Source: Acidobacteriota bacterium
GTDB taxonomy: Bacteria; Acidobacteriota; Vicinamibacteria; Fen-336
Direction of reading: 5' to 3'
Assembly: GCA_011526565.1 (NCBI GenBank)
Contig: WYBL01000173.1
Location: 1-63,950, forward strand
DNA: 63,950 nucleotides
Numbering within the stretch: position 1 is the stretch's first letter; the number at the start of each line of letters is the position of its first letter. The notes beneath the pieces were generated by a model, which made no database searches, had not been told where the DNA came from, and was given only the letters and a program-made list of their open reading frames with translations. Of this stretch, positions 26,534 through 35,600 are shown in pieces. Made by a program: the position numbers and the translations under genes.

Positions 26534-26932
26534 ATGAACAGCGAGCACGAGGTCCAGATCCGGCTGCTCGAGGAACTCGAGGCCGCCCTCCGCTCCCGCC
26601 CGGATCGCCCGCGGGTGTCGGCGCTGCTCCACCAGGTGGTCGAGTACGCGAACGTGCACTTCCTCTCGGAGGAGCTGCTGATGCGGCTCCAGTCCTACCC
26701 CGGCTACGACGCCCACGTCGGCGAGCACGCCCGGCTGATGGAGGAGATCCGCGGCCTCGAACGCGAGGTCGAGCAGGGCCATCGCGAGGCCTCGGCCGAC
26801 CTGGCGGCTGCCGTCCGCGACTGGATCGTCACCCACATCCAGACCGAAGACGGCCTGTTCGAGAGCTGGCTCGAGGGGACCAGCGCGGTACCCGACGCGG
26901 CCCGCCCCGCAGGCCCTCGCGTCCCCGCCTGA
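26534..26932 (+). CDS. hemerythrin-like protein
   Basis: 132 residues, four-helix bundle with a diiron site. Ligand motifs in order: His near the start (NSEHEVQI), VVEYANVHFLSEELLM (HxxxE), YDAHVGEHARLM (HxxxH), VRDWIVTHIQTEDGLFESWL (HxxxxD). Bacteriohaemerythrins bind O2 or sense redox state. GGGAGGTG precedes the ATG. Single-domain, so either an O2 carrier or a small sensor; no partner gene is adjacent. Confidence 0.9.
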   Translation: MNSEHEVQIRLLEELEAALRSRPDRPRVSALLHQVVEYANVHFLSEELLMRLQSYPGYDAHVGEHARLMEEIRGLEREVEQGHREASADLAAAVRDWIVTHIQTEDGLFESWLEGTSAVPDAARPAGPRVPA

Positions 26933-26939
26933 GCGCATC

Positions 26940-26974
26940 TTGACGCCGTCCAGGGTCGGCATCATGATGCCGAC
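26940..26974 (+). promoter_or_regulatory. promoter and palindromic operator of the VapBC-type operon
   Basis: TTGACG (26940-26945), 17-base spacer, CATGAT (26963-26968), then six bases to the ATG: a near-consensus promoter with a leaderless start. A perfect 20-base palindrome with half-site GTCGGCATCA fills 26955-26974, covering the end of the spacer, the -10 box and the last base before the start codon. This is the position expected for an autorepressor site bound by a ribbon-helix-helix antitoxin. Confidence 0.8.
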
Positions 26975-27235
26975 ATGAGGACGACGCTGACCCTCGACCC
27001 CGACGTGGCCCGGCTGCTCGAGGCCGAAGTCCACCGCGCGCGCAAGCCGCTCAAGCAGGTCGTCAACGCCGCCCTGCGCCGCGGCCTGACCGGGACGCGC
27101 CCGCCCGCGAAGCCCTACCGCGCGCCCGTGCACGAGGCGCGGCTGCAGCCCGGGCTCGACCGCTTCCGCCTCAACGCGCTGGTCGACGAGTTGGAGGACG
27201 AGGCCGTGCTCGGCCGCGTGTCCGGACGGCGGTGA
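26975..27235 (+). CDS. VapB-like ribbon-helix-helix antitoxin
   Basis: 86 residues. The N-terminal ribbon-helix-helix is MRTTLTLDPDVARLLEAEVHRARKPLKQVVNAALRRGL; the C-terminal half (PAKPYRAPVHEARLQPGLDRFRLNALVDELEDE) should wrap the toxin. It neutralises the PIN ribonuclease encoded next and probably represses its own promoter through the 20-base palindrome. Overlaps the toxin GTG by four bases (GTGA), so toxin translation is coupled. Confidence 0.88.
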   Translation: MRTTLTLDPDVARLLEAEVHRARKPLKQVVNAALRRGLTGTRPPAKPYRAPVHEARLQPGLDRFRLNALVDELEDEAVLGRVSGRR

Positions 27236-27660
27236 TCGTCCCCGACGTCAACCTCCTGCTCTACGCCCACGTCTCCGCGTTCCCGGAGCACGCGCGGGCG
27301 CGGCGCTGGTGGGAGGGCGTGCTGAGCGGCGAGGAGCAGGTCGGGCTGGCGCTGCCCGCGCTGTTCGGCTTCCTGCGCATCGCCACCCACACGCGGATCC
27401 TGCAGCCCGCGCTCGCGGTGCCGGCGGCCCTCGCGATCGTCGAGGGCTGGCTGGCGCGGCCCCAGGTGCAGCTCGTCCAGCCCGGGCCCCGCCACCTCGA
27501 ACTGGCCTTCGGCCTGCTGCGCGGTCTCGGCACCGCCGCCAACCTGACCACGGACGTGCAGCTCGCGGCGCTCGCCATCGAGCACCAGGCCCAGCTCCAC
27601 TCCAACGACGGCGACTTCGGCCGCTTCCCGCAGCTCCGCTGGGTCAACCCCCTGGCGTGA
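27232..27660 (+). CDS. VapC-like PIN-domain toxin
   Basis: 142 residues. PIN ribonuclease: MIVPDVNLLLYAHVSAFPEHARARRWWE gives the first Asp (Asp5) and Asn7; LPALFGFLRIATH the middle region; NLTTDVQLAALAIEHQAQLHSNDGDFGRFPQLRWVNP the later acidic residues. This is the TA-system PIN subgroup with the N-terminal PDVNLLLYA motif. By family it cleaves specific RNAs under stress; target unknown. Paired with the antitoxin upstream. Confidence 0.9.
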   Translation: MIVPDVNLLLYAHVSAFPEHARARRWWEGVLSGEEQVGLALPALFGFLRIATHTRILQPALAVPAALAIVEGWLARPQVQLVQPGPRHLELAFGLLRGLGTAANLTTDVQLAALAIEHQAQLHSNDGDFGRFPQLRWVNPLA

Positions 27661-27700
27661 GCAGGGGCGGCCCGCGCCAGCTTGCTAGACTGCCTCCGCT

Positions 27701-29308
27701 ATGCCCGTGATCGAGTCCCGGATCGACACCTCGTCGGCGGAGTTCGACGAGAACCGCGCCGCGATGGACGCGCTCGTCGCCGACCTGCGCGAGCGGCTGG
27801 CCGTCGCCCGCGCTGGCGGCGGCGCCGACGCCCTCGCCCGCCACAAGGAGCAGGGCAAGCTGCTGCCGCGCGAGCGGGTCGAGCGGCTGCTCGACCCCGG
27901 CACCCCGTTCCTCGAGATCGGGGCGCTGGCGGCGCACGGGATGTACGACGGAGCGGCGCCGTCCGCGGGGATCATCACCGGCATCGGACGCGTGCGCGGC
28001 CGCGAGGTGATGGTGGTCGCCAACGACGCCACCGTGAAGGGCGGCACCTACTTCCCGCTGACGGTCAAGAAGCACCTGCGCGCGCAGGAGGTCGCCGCCG
28101 AGAACGGCCTGCCGTCGATCTACCTCGTCGACAGCGGCGGCGCCTTCCTGCCGCTGCAGGCCGAGGTGTTCCCCGACCGCGACCACTTCGGACGCATCTT
28201 CTACAACGAGGCGCGGATGTCCGCGGCGGGGCTGGCGCAGATCAGCGTCGTGCTCGGCTCCTGCACTGCGGGCGGAGCGTACGTGCCGGCGGTGAGCGAC
28301 GAGGCGATCATCGTGCGCAACCGCGGCACCATCTTCCTCGGTGGCCCGCCGCTGGTGAAGGCGGCGACCGGCGAAGTCGTCACGGCCGAAGAACTGGGTG
28401 GCGCCGACGTGCACTGCCGCGTCTCCGGCGTCGCCGACCACTACGCCCAGGACGACGAGCACGCGCTGCAGATCGCGCGCGACGTCGTCGGCCACCTCAC
28501 CACGCGCAAGAGCTACCCCTGGGACGTCGCCGAGCCCGAGGACCCGGCCTACGACCCGGCCGAGCTGTCGGGCGTGATCCCGAAGAACATCCGCAAGGCC
28601 TACGACGTGCGCGAGGTGATCGCGCGAGTCGTCGACGGCAGCCGCTTCGACGAGTTCAAGGCGCTCTACGGGCCCACGCTGGTCACCGGCTTCGCCCGCG
28701 TCCACGGCTTCCCGGTCGGCATCCTCGCCAACAACGGCGTGCTGTTCTCGGAGTCGGCGCTGAAGGCCACCCACTTCATCGAGATGTGCGCGCAGCGCCG
28801 GGTGCCGCTCGTGTTCCTGCAGAACATCACCGGCTTCATCGTCGGCAAGGAATACGAGACGAAGGGCATCGCCAAGGACGGCGCCAAGATGGTGCACGCG
28901 GTGGCCAACGCCGCGGTGCCCAAGTTCACCGTCGTCATCGGCGGCAGCTTCGGCGCCGGCAACTACGGCATGTGCGGCCGCGCCTACCAGCCGCGGCAGC
29001 TCTGGATGTGGCCCAACGCGCGGATCTCGGTGATGGGCGGCGAGCAGGCGGCCTCGGTGCTGGCGCAGGTCAAGCAGGAGCAGCAGGAGCGCAAGGGGAA
29101 GACGATGAGCGCCGAGGAGCTCGACGCGGTGAAGGCGCCGATCCTCGCCAAGTACGAGGAGGAGGGCAGCCCCTACTACTCGACGGCGCGGCTGTGGGAC
29201 GACGGCGTGATCGCGCCGGCCGACACCCGGACCGTGCTGGCGCTCGGCCTCTCGGCCGCGCTCAACGCCGAGATCCCGCAGAGCCGCTTCGGCGTCTTCC
29301 GGATGTGA
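27701..29308 (+). CDS. liuB: methylcrotonyl-CoA carboxylase carboxyltransferase (beta) subunit
   Basis: 535 residues. Acyl-CoA carboxyltransferase that moves CO2 from biotin to 3-methylcrotonyl-CoA in leucine degradation. Two crotonase-like halves: MVVANDATVKGGTYFPLTVKKHLRAQEVA, LVDSGGAFLPLQAEVFPDRDHFGRIFYNEARMSAAGLAQISVVLGSCTAGGAYVPAVSDE, then GILANNGVLFSESALKATHFIEMC, FLQNITGFIVGKEYE and GGSFGAGNYGMCGRAY. The KGGTYFPLTVKKH region fits methylcrotonyl- better than propionyl-CoA carboxylase. It lies 24 kb from the liu operon at 51077 that encodes its partners. TAGACT ends nine bases before the ATG. Overlaps the next gene. Confidence 0.9.
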   Translation: MPVIESRIDTSSAEFDENRAAMDALVADLRERLAVARAGGGADALARHKEQGKLLPRERVERLLDPGTPFLEIGALAAHGMYDGAAPSAGIITGIGRVRGREVMVVANDATVKGGTYFPLTVKKHLRAQEVAAENGLPSIYLVDSGGAFLPLQAEVFPDRDHFGRIFYNEARMSAAGLAQISVVLGSCTAGGAYVPAVSDEAIIVRNRGTIFLGGPPLVKAATGEVVTAEELGGADVHCRVSGVADHYAQDDEHALQIARDVVGHLTTRKSYPWDVAEPEDPAYDPAELSGVIPKNIRKAYDVREVIARVVDGSRFDEFKALYGPTLVTGFARVHGFPVGILANNGVLFSESALKATHFIEMCAQRRVPLVFLQNITGFIVGKEYETKGIAKDGAKMVHAVANAAVPKFTVVIGGSFGAGNYGMCGRAYQPRQLWMWPNARISVMGGEQAASVLAQVKQEQQERKGKTMSAEELDAVKAPILAKYEEEGSPYYSTARLWDDGVIAPADTRTVLALGLSAALNAEIPQSRFGVFRM

Positions 29309-30255
29309 GCGCCGGGGAGTCCACCGGGCGCCGGCCCGACGCCGGCCTGCTGCCGCACCTCGTGCTGGTGGGCACCCTCGTCATCTGGTCGCTGTCGTTT
29401 CTCGCCGCGGCACGGGTGCGGGTCGACCTCGGCGTCGCCCACGCGGTCGCCGCGCGGTTCCTGCCGGTGCTGCTCGGCAGCGCGGCGCTGCTGCTGTGGC
29501 GGCGCCCCAGGCTGCCGCGTTCGGCCTGGCCCGTGATCCTGGCCATGGGCCTGCTCGGCGTGCCCGGGTACAACGTGTTCTTCTTCATCGGCCTGAAGAC
29601 CGTGCCCTCGGGCACGGCCGCGCTGATCATCGCGCTGTCGCCCGTGCTGGCCGCCGTCTTCGCCCGCCTGTGGCTGGGCGAGCGCTTCGGGCCCCGCAAG
29701 CGGGTGGGGCTGCTGCTGGCGCTGTGCGGCGTGTTCGTGGTCATCCGCTACGGCACCGAGCGGCCGGTCGACTGGCCCTACCTGTCGGCGGCGCTGCTGC
29801 TGGCCGGGGCCCCGACGGCGTGGGCGATGTACACGGTGCTCGGCAAGAAGCTGCCGCCCGAGGTCGACACCCTCGACGCCACCCTCGCGATCCTGTGCGT
29901 GGGCAGCCTGCCCACGGCGCTGTTCGTCGATCGCGAGATGCTGCGCGTGCTGGCGGCGAGCCCCGGCGCGCTCGGGGCGTCTCTCTACCTCGGCGTGTTC
30001 TGCACGCTGGTCGGCTACCTCGCCTGGAACTGGGCGCTGCGCCGGCTGCCGGCGTCGGAAGTGGCGGCGTTCGTGTTCCTCAACCCGCCGCTCGCCAACT
30101 TCTGGGCGTGGTTGCTCGTCGGCGACCGGCTGCGCGCGCCGTTCGTCGCCGGCGCGCTCGTGCTGCTGGCGGGCGTCGCGCTGATCGTGCTCGGCGTGCG
30201 CCCGCGGCGCGGCGCCCCGATCCCGCCGGAGGTCGAGTCGGCCGCCGAGCCGTAG
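29305..30255 (+). CDS. DMT/EamA-family transporter
   Basis: 316 residues with ten membrane segments in two EamA repeats: LLPHLVLVGTLVIWSLSFLAAARV, VPSGTAALIIALSPVLAAVFARLWLGERF, GTPTAWAMYTVLGKK-type second half and LPASEVAAFVFLNPPLANFWAWLLVGDRL. GTG start overlaps the liuB stop (GTGA), suggesting cotranscription with the carboxylase, though a link to leucine breakdown is unproven. Substrate unknown. Confidence 0.87.
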   Translation: MSAGESTGRRPDAGLLPHLVLVGTLVIWSLSFLAAARVRVDLGVAHAVAARFLPVLLGSAALLLWRRPRLPRSAWPVILAMGLLGVPGYNVFFFIGLKTVPSGTAALIIALSPVLAAVFARLWLGERFGPRKRVGLLLALCGVFVVIRYGTERPVDWPYLSAALLLAGAPTAWAMYTVLGKKLPPEVDTLDATLAILCVGSLPTALFVDREMLRVLAASPGALGASLYLGVFCTLVGYLAWNWALRRLPASEVAAFVFLNPPLANFWAWLLVGDRLRAPFVAGALVLLAGVALIVLGVRPRRGAPIPPEVESAAEP

Positions 30256-30267
30256 CTTGCAGGGGGA

Positions 30268-31335
30268 CTAGCGGCCGAACTTCTTCTCGTGCGCCAGGGC
30301 CACGGCCCGGGCGCGGTTGTCGACGCCCAGCTTCTCGTAGATGCGGCTCACGTGGTTGCGCACCGTCTTGTCGCTGATGAAGAGGGCCTGGCCGATGCGG
30401 GCATTGTCGTGACCCTGCATCGCGAGCCGCAGCACCTCGCGCTCGCGCCCGGAGAGCCTCGAGAAGACCTCGTCCTCGGCGTCGGGCGCGTCCTGGCCGG
30501 CGCCGACGAAGGTCAGCACCTCGTCGCAGAAGCGCCGCCAGGCGGGCTCCGACTCGAGCAGGATGTGGTTCCGCGAGTCGAGCTGGACGAAGCGCGCGCC
30601 CGGAATCTCCGCTGCGAGCGCCCGTCCTGACGCGAGCGGCACCACCTCGTCCTCCCGCGCGTGGATCACCAGCGTCGGCACCCGCACCTGCCGGAGCAGC
30701 CTCGCGACGTCGACGTCGGCCCGCGCCTCGAGCAGGCGCGCGGCGATCTCCGGGCGGGTCGTCTTGCGGCACAGCTCGTCGAACCGGGCGAGCTGCTCCT
30801 CGCTTCCCTCCGGCACGAACATCCGGGTGAAGACGCGGCGGAAGGCGGGATTGTCGGTGCCCCACCCGAAGCGCACCAGCTCGGTGATGGCCTCGAAGCG
30901 CCGCCGGCCCTCCTCGGAGCCGCGGTGGCGCCAGCCCCGCGCGTAGCCTCCGTAGAGCACCAGGTGCGAGACCCGTTGCGGGTGACGGACGGCGTAGTCC
31001 ACGGCGGCGGCAGCGCCCTGCGAAATGCCGAGCAGCACGAACGGGCCGACGGCGTCGGCGGCGGCCACCACCGCCTCGAGGTCCTCCGGCCAGCGCGCGG
31101 GGCTCACGTCGTCGACGTCCCAGTCGCTCATTCCGCAGCCGCGCTCGTCGTAGCGCACCAGGCGGAAGCGCGACGCGAAGAACTGGATCCAGTGCCGCCA
31201 GATCGGGCTCGACCAGTCGAACTCGACGTGGGTCAGCCAGTTGGATGCCTTGACCAGGGTCGGCCCCTGGCCGGCGACCGCCCAGGCGAGGCTGACGCCG
31301 TCGTGGGTCTTGAGAAAGTGGAGCGACTGTCGCAC
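30268..31335 (-). CDS. alpha/beta-hydrolase fused to a LuxR-type DNA-binding domain
   Basis: 355 residues. The N-terminal alpha/beta-hydrolase fold (about 1-270) has the oxyanion/strand region FRLVRYDERGCGMSDW, nucleophile elbow LLGISQGAAAA, Asp in VIHAREDEVVP and His in DSRNHILL. A C-terminal LuxR helix-turn-helix (about 290-350) reads FSRLSGREREVLRLAMQGHDNARIGQALFISDKTVRNHVSRIYEKLGV. The hydrolase part probably binds or cleaves a small ligand and controls DNA binding. GTG start with TACAAT 11 bases before. Divergent from the AurF-like oxygenase, a likely target. Confidence 0.9.
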   Translation of the reverse strand: MRQSLHFLKTHDGVSLAWAVAGQGPTLVKASNWLTHVEFDWSSPIWRHWIQFFASRFRLVRYDERGCGMSDWDVDDVSPARWPEDLEAVVAAADAVGPFVLLGISQGAAAAVDYAVRHPQRVSHLVLYGGYARGWRHRGSEEGRRRFEAITELVRFGWGTDNPAFRRVFTRMFVPEGSEEQLARFDELCRKTTRPEIAARLLEARADVDVARLLRQVRVPTLVIHAREDEVVPLASGRALAAEIPGARFVQLDSRNHILLESEPAWRRFCDEVLTFVGAGQDAPDAEDEVFSRLSGREREVLRLAMQGHDNARIGQALFISDKTVRNHVSRIYEKLGVDNRARAVALAHEKKFGR

Positions 31336-31501
31336 GGGATTTCCGGATTGTACCGGCGAAGGCCGCCTGCCTCCGGGACAATCGGCCCCCCCTCGGGATC
31401 ACAGCGGACCGCGAGTCGGCCCGCGATCGGGACATCCGGCTCAGGGCAGGGAGGCGCCCGCGGCCGAGATTCGGGAGCGTTCCTGAGGAGGGGAACCGAA
31501 A

Positions 31502-32458
31502 ATGACGAAGCCGACCAACGACCCCGCCCCCCGTTATGCCCGCTGCATCGAGGCCTCGAAGCGCGTGCGCTGGGAGATCGAGCGCGACGTGATCCGTGGC
31601 CGCGCGTTCGACCCGAACGACGCGTTCCTGCCCGCGGGGCTCTCGCTGGTGGACGAGATCCCGTTCCTCGACGCCGCCCAGCGCCGCCGCCTCGGCCAGG
31701 TCCAGGGCCGCACCTACGCCAACATGTTCGGCCTGGTCGAGCGCTTCATCAACGCCAAGGTGCTCGAGCTGAGCCGGGACTACTGGCTCGGCGACCAGGT
31801 GGCGCTCGAGGCGCTGGTCCGCTTCAGCGACGAGGAGCTCAAGCACCAGGCCCTGTTCCGCCGGGTCGAGGAACTCTCGGCCGATGGCATGCCGGCGGGC
31901 TACTCCTTCGACGCCGACCCCGACCAGGTCGCGGGAGCGGTGCTTGCGTCCTCGACGTGGGCCGTGCTCGCGCTGACGCTGCACATCGAGCTGTTCACCC
32001 TGGAGCACTACCGCCAGAGCATCGCGCCGCAGGCCGACCTCTCGCCCCTGTTCAAGGACGTCTTCCTCTTCCACTGGAAGGAGGAGTCGCAGCACGCGAT
32101 CCTCGACGAGCTGGAGCTGCGGCGCGAGCACGCGCGGCTCACGCCGGCCGAGCGGGACCGCGCCGTGGACGACCTGATCGCCCTCGTCGGCGCCGTGGAC
32201 GGCATCCTGCAGGGCCAGGCCGCCGCCGACACGGCGTACTTCGTCGCCACCGCCGGCCGCGAGTTCGAGGCGTCGCAGGTGGAGCGCATCGGCCAGGCGG
32301 TGCTGAAGGCCTACCGCTGGCAGTACATCGCCTCCGGCGTCCAGGGGCGCTTCGTGGCGGTGCTCCAGGAGCTGCTGACGGAGGCCCAGATGGGGCGCAT
32401 CGTCTCGGCCCTGGAGCCGCTGATGGCCGCCTCGCGCCCCGTGGCGCTCGCCGCATAG
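31502..32458 (+). CDS. AurF-like diiron oxygenase
   Basis: 318 residues, all-alpha. The metal pattern matches p-aminobenzoate N-oxygenase AurF: Glu80 (LVERF), Glu112-x2-His115 (DEELKHQ), Glu163 (HIELF) and His191-x3-Glu195-x2-His198 (HWKEESQHA). That spacing differs from plain ferritins and supports a non-haem diiron oxygenase, possibly acting on an aromatic amine or other small molecule. No biosynthetic cluster surrounds it. Strong GAGGAGGGG before the ATG; a terminator follows at 32473. The divergent alpha/beta-hydrolase-LuxR protein is the probable regulator. Confidence 0.8.
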   Translation: MTKPTNDPAPRYARCIEASKRVRWEIERDVIRGRAFDPNDAFLPAGLSLVDEIPFLDAAQRRRLGQVQGRTYANMFGLVERFINAKVLELSRDYWLGDQVALEALVRFSDEELKHQALFRRVEELSADGMPAGYSFDADPDQVAGAVLASSTWAVLALTLHIELFTLEHYRQSIAPQADLSPLFKDVFLFHWKEESQHAILDELELRREHARLTPAERDRAVDDLIALVGAVDGILQGQAAADTAYFVATAGREFEASQVERIGQAVLKAYRWQYIASGVQGRFVAVLQELLTEAQMGRIVSALEPLMAASRPVALAA

Positions 32459-32472
32459 CCACCTCGCACCCG

Positions 32473-32514
32473 GGCCGGCGAGGTCGACTCCGTCGTCGAC
32501 CCCGCCGGCCGTTT
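32473..32514 (+). terminator. intrinsic-type terminator after the AurF-like gene
   Basis: A 15-base stem with one mismatch: GGCCGGCGAGGTCGA (32473-32487) pairs with TCGACCCCGCCGGCC (32496-32510), followed by GTTTC. Located 14 bases after the stop codon. Confidence 0.7.
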
Positions 32515-32670
32515 CGCGGGGCCAGCGGAGTGACGCAAGCGGAGAAGCGCTCCAGCCTGCTGGCCAGCCCGTCTCGACGGCGCTAGGCTTGGGCCGTCGT
32601 CGGCGACCCGCTCTCGCGGGCCGCCCGGGCTTCCGCGCGGGGCCCCTCCGCCCCGCGTCGCGAGGCGGAC

Positions 32671-35600
32671 ATGGCGTGGCTCTGGATTCACTCCCCGAAA
32701 GCCGACGCGCCGCGGTCGCTGCCGCTGGCCCGCGAGCGGGGCGCGCAACTCGGCCGCGGCGCCGACAACGACGTCGCCTTCGACGACCGCGCCGCCTCGC
32801 GCCACCACGCGCGAGTGCTGTGGGACGGCGCCACGTGGGTGCTCGAGGACCTGGGCAGCGCCAACGGCACCTGGGTCGGTGCCACCCGCGTCGTGCGGCA
32901 CAAGCTGCAGCCGGGGGAGTGGTTCCGCCTCGGCGAAACCCAGTTCCAGGTCGTGGACGACGAGCCGGTGCCCGCCGCGTTCGAAGCCGAACCCGCGACC
33001 GCGCCTGCGACCGTCGAGCCGAAGCGCGCGGACCCGCCGGCCCCGCGTCCGCGGCGAAGCGCGAGGCGCTGGCTGTTCGCCGCGGCGGGCCTCGTCGTCC
33101 TGCTCGGCGGAACATCGGCCGCGCTCGCGGGGTTCCTGCTCTTCGAGTCGCGCGACGTGCGCCTGCTGCCCTCGCAGGTCGCGAGCCTCGTCCGCAACGG
33201 GTGGAGCGGCCGCCTCCGGCCCGCGCCGCTGCCCACGACCGGCACACCCGCCCTCGACGTGCGGCCGCATCCCGCCCTGCGCCTGACCGCCCCCGCGGGC
33301 GCGCTCGACCGCCCGCGCACGTTCTCGGCGCGGCCGCTGGCGACGACGGAACTGGACGCCGAGTTCGGCAGCCGCTCCGCGGTGCCCGTGGCCGGCTTCG
33401 AGCTCGACGGCGGGATGGCGGACGACGACTGCCTGCCCGGCGCGCTGCGGCTGTCGTGGGATCTCGAGCGGCTCGGCGTCGCGGAACAGGCGCGCTCCCG
33501 CGTCCAGGTCGTGCGCCGGGCGCCGGACGGCAAGCTGCAGTGGATCGCGACCCGGCTCGAGCGCGGCCAGGCCGTCGCCGAGGTGCGCCACAACGGCGTC
33601 TTCATGATCCTGCTCGTGGCGGGCGGCGTGTGGGAGGCGATCACGTTCGTCAAGGACCAGGTCGAGGCCGGCACGTTCGACGCCCACGTGATCGACGGCG
33701 CCGGGCCGTTCAAGCTGTTCTGGCCGCGCAAGCTGGCGCTGGCCGACACGCCGGAGCGGCGCCGGGTGACGGCCGCGCTCGCGGCGCGGCGGGACGCCGT
33801 CTTCGCCCGGCCGATCGAGGGCCTGAGCGAGCGTGAGGTGTGGACCCGGCGCTACTACGCGTTCCTCGCCGACCCGGAGGTGCAGCGGCTCCAGCAGACG
33901 ATGGAGGCGCTCGAGTGGAAGCGCCTGAACTACTACCCGCCGCAGGTCGCCAACGCGCTCGACGCATTCGAGCGCGCCCACGGGTACCTCCACAAGACCC
34001 GCGGCTTTCGCCAGCGCGGCGACCAGATCGAGATCCACTTCATCGACCCGTGGAACGGCGCGCCGGGCGCCTACGGCTACACGCTCGACGGTTCGTACAC
34101 GTATCCCTACATCCACATGAACGTGTCGATGATCCCGGCCGCGCCCGAGAAGGCCGGGGCGTCGGAGGCGATCGACGACCTGCACACGACCGCGCTGCAC
34201 GAGCTCTTCCACGTCGTGCAGAAGGAGTACTTCAACTGGACGAAGTACCTGAACTGGTCCCACTTCCGCGGCGGCGGCAAGTTCGCGTGGTTCGCCGAGG
34301 CGACGGCGGTGATGCTGGAGGAGGAGGCCGAGCCCCACTACCTGCGCAGCGGCTGGGTGCGGCAGTTCAAGAAGACGTTCGACCCCGGCAAGTTCATGGG
34401 CCTCTACAAGCTGCCGCTCGAGGCCCAGGGCGAGAGCGAGGAGGAGACCCAGCACAAGGGCTACGCCGCCAGCCGCTTCCTGCTCGACCTGCGCGACCGC
34501 TACTACGCGGCCAATCGCGGGGAGTTCCTGAAGAAGCTGATGGAGGCCTTCGGCAGCTTCCGCACCGGCGGTGTCGACGCGATGGTCCAGGTGACCAGCC
34601 AGAGCGAAACGGTGCTGGGCGCCGACTACACGCTCTTCGCGGTGCGCGAGGCGTGGCCGATCTACAACTACGTCCCGGTGCCCACGACCGGCGCGTTGAG
34701 CCGCGCCGAGCCGCGCAGGAGCTGGAAGGTGACCGGGCCGCTGTCGACGCCGTGCGTGGAACTGCGCTGGAACTCGGTGCCCGAAAAGGAGCTCGCCGGC
34801 GCGAAGATCCTGCTGCGCACCCACGGCACACTGGAGCACGGGGTCCGCCACCGCTGGGGGTGGGTGCGCGGACCGGCGACCCAGTTCCGCAACGTCGCCG
34901 GCGTTGCCGCGGTCGAGCCGCTCTCGGCCGCCGGGCCGCAGCGGCCGACCCACCAGAAGCTGGCCGTGCAGCGGATCGAGAGCTATTCGAAGGCGTCGTG
35001 GATCGGCGGCCCGTCCGACGCGACGACCGCGCTGCTCCTGCTGGCGCCGAAGGACCCGCCGCGGCTGCGGATGAGCGCGGATCGCAAGCAGATCCACGTC
35101 GAGGTGCCGGCCACGCCGCTGTGGCGGCTGGGCGAGTCGCGCGAGATCCGGGTCCGCTTCCACGGCTCGCTCTCGGGCAAGCGCCCGCTGGCGATCAGCC
35201 TCGGCCGCGACAAGCTCGCGGCCGACATCGACATGACCCAGGTGCTCGGCACCCAGGTCGCCGACGCCGAGCAGGCCGGCCTCGCGCGCCGCGTGCTGCA
35301 GACGGTCTCGCCGCGCGACATCCAGGACATGCTGGCGCTGGCCGACTTCGCGGCCCAGGTCCAGGGGCAGCAGAAGAAGATCCGGGTGAGCTGGTTCGAG
35401 GTGGTGACCCGCGACCCGAAAGACCCCGACGGACCCGGGATCGAGGGCCCGGAGAGCGAGGTCTTCGAGGTCCCCGACGAGGTGCAGCCGGCTCACTTCG
35501 ACCTCGCCGGCACCTGGAGCGGCCAGGTGCTGTTCCTGCACAACGCGGTGATCTTCCGCATGGGAACGCCGGGCCAGATCCTGATGGACGGCGAGCAGCG

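Noticed and set aside
31336..31501. A riboswitch or structured leader before the AurF-like gene
   Set aside because: No known aptamer pattern is visible; the region has only promoter-like hexamers (ATTGTA for the divergent gene, GACAAT at 31377-31382) and a Shine-Dalgarno.
31502..32458. Ferritin or TenA-like protein
   Set aside because: The HxxxExxH and ExxH spacing matches AurF-type diiron oxygenases, not ferritin ExxH pairs, and there is no TenA motif.
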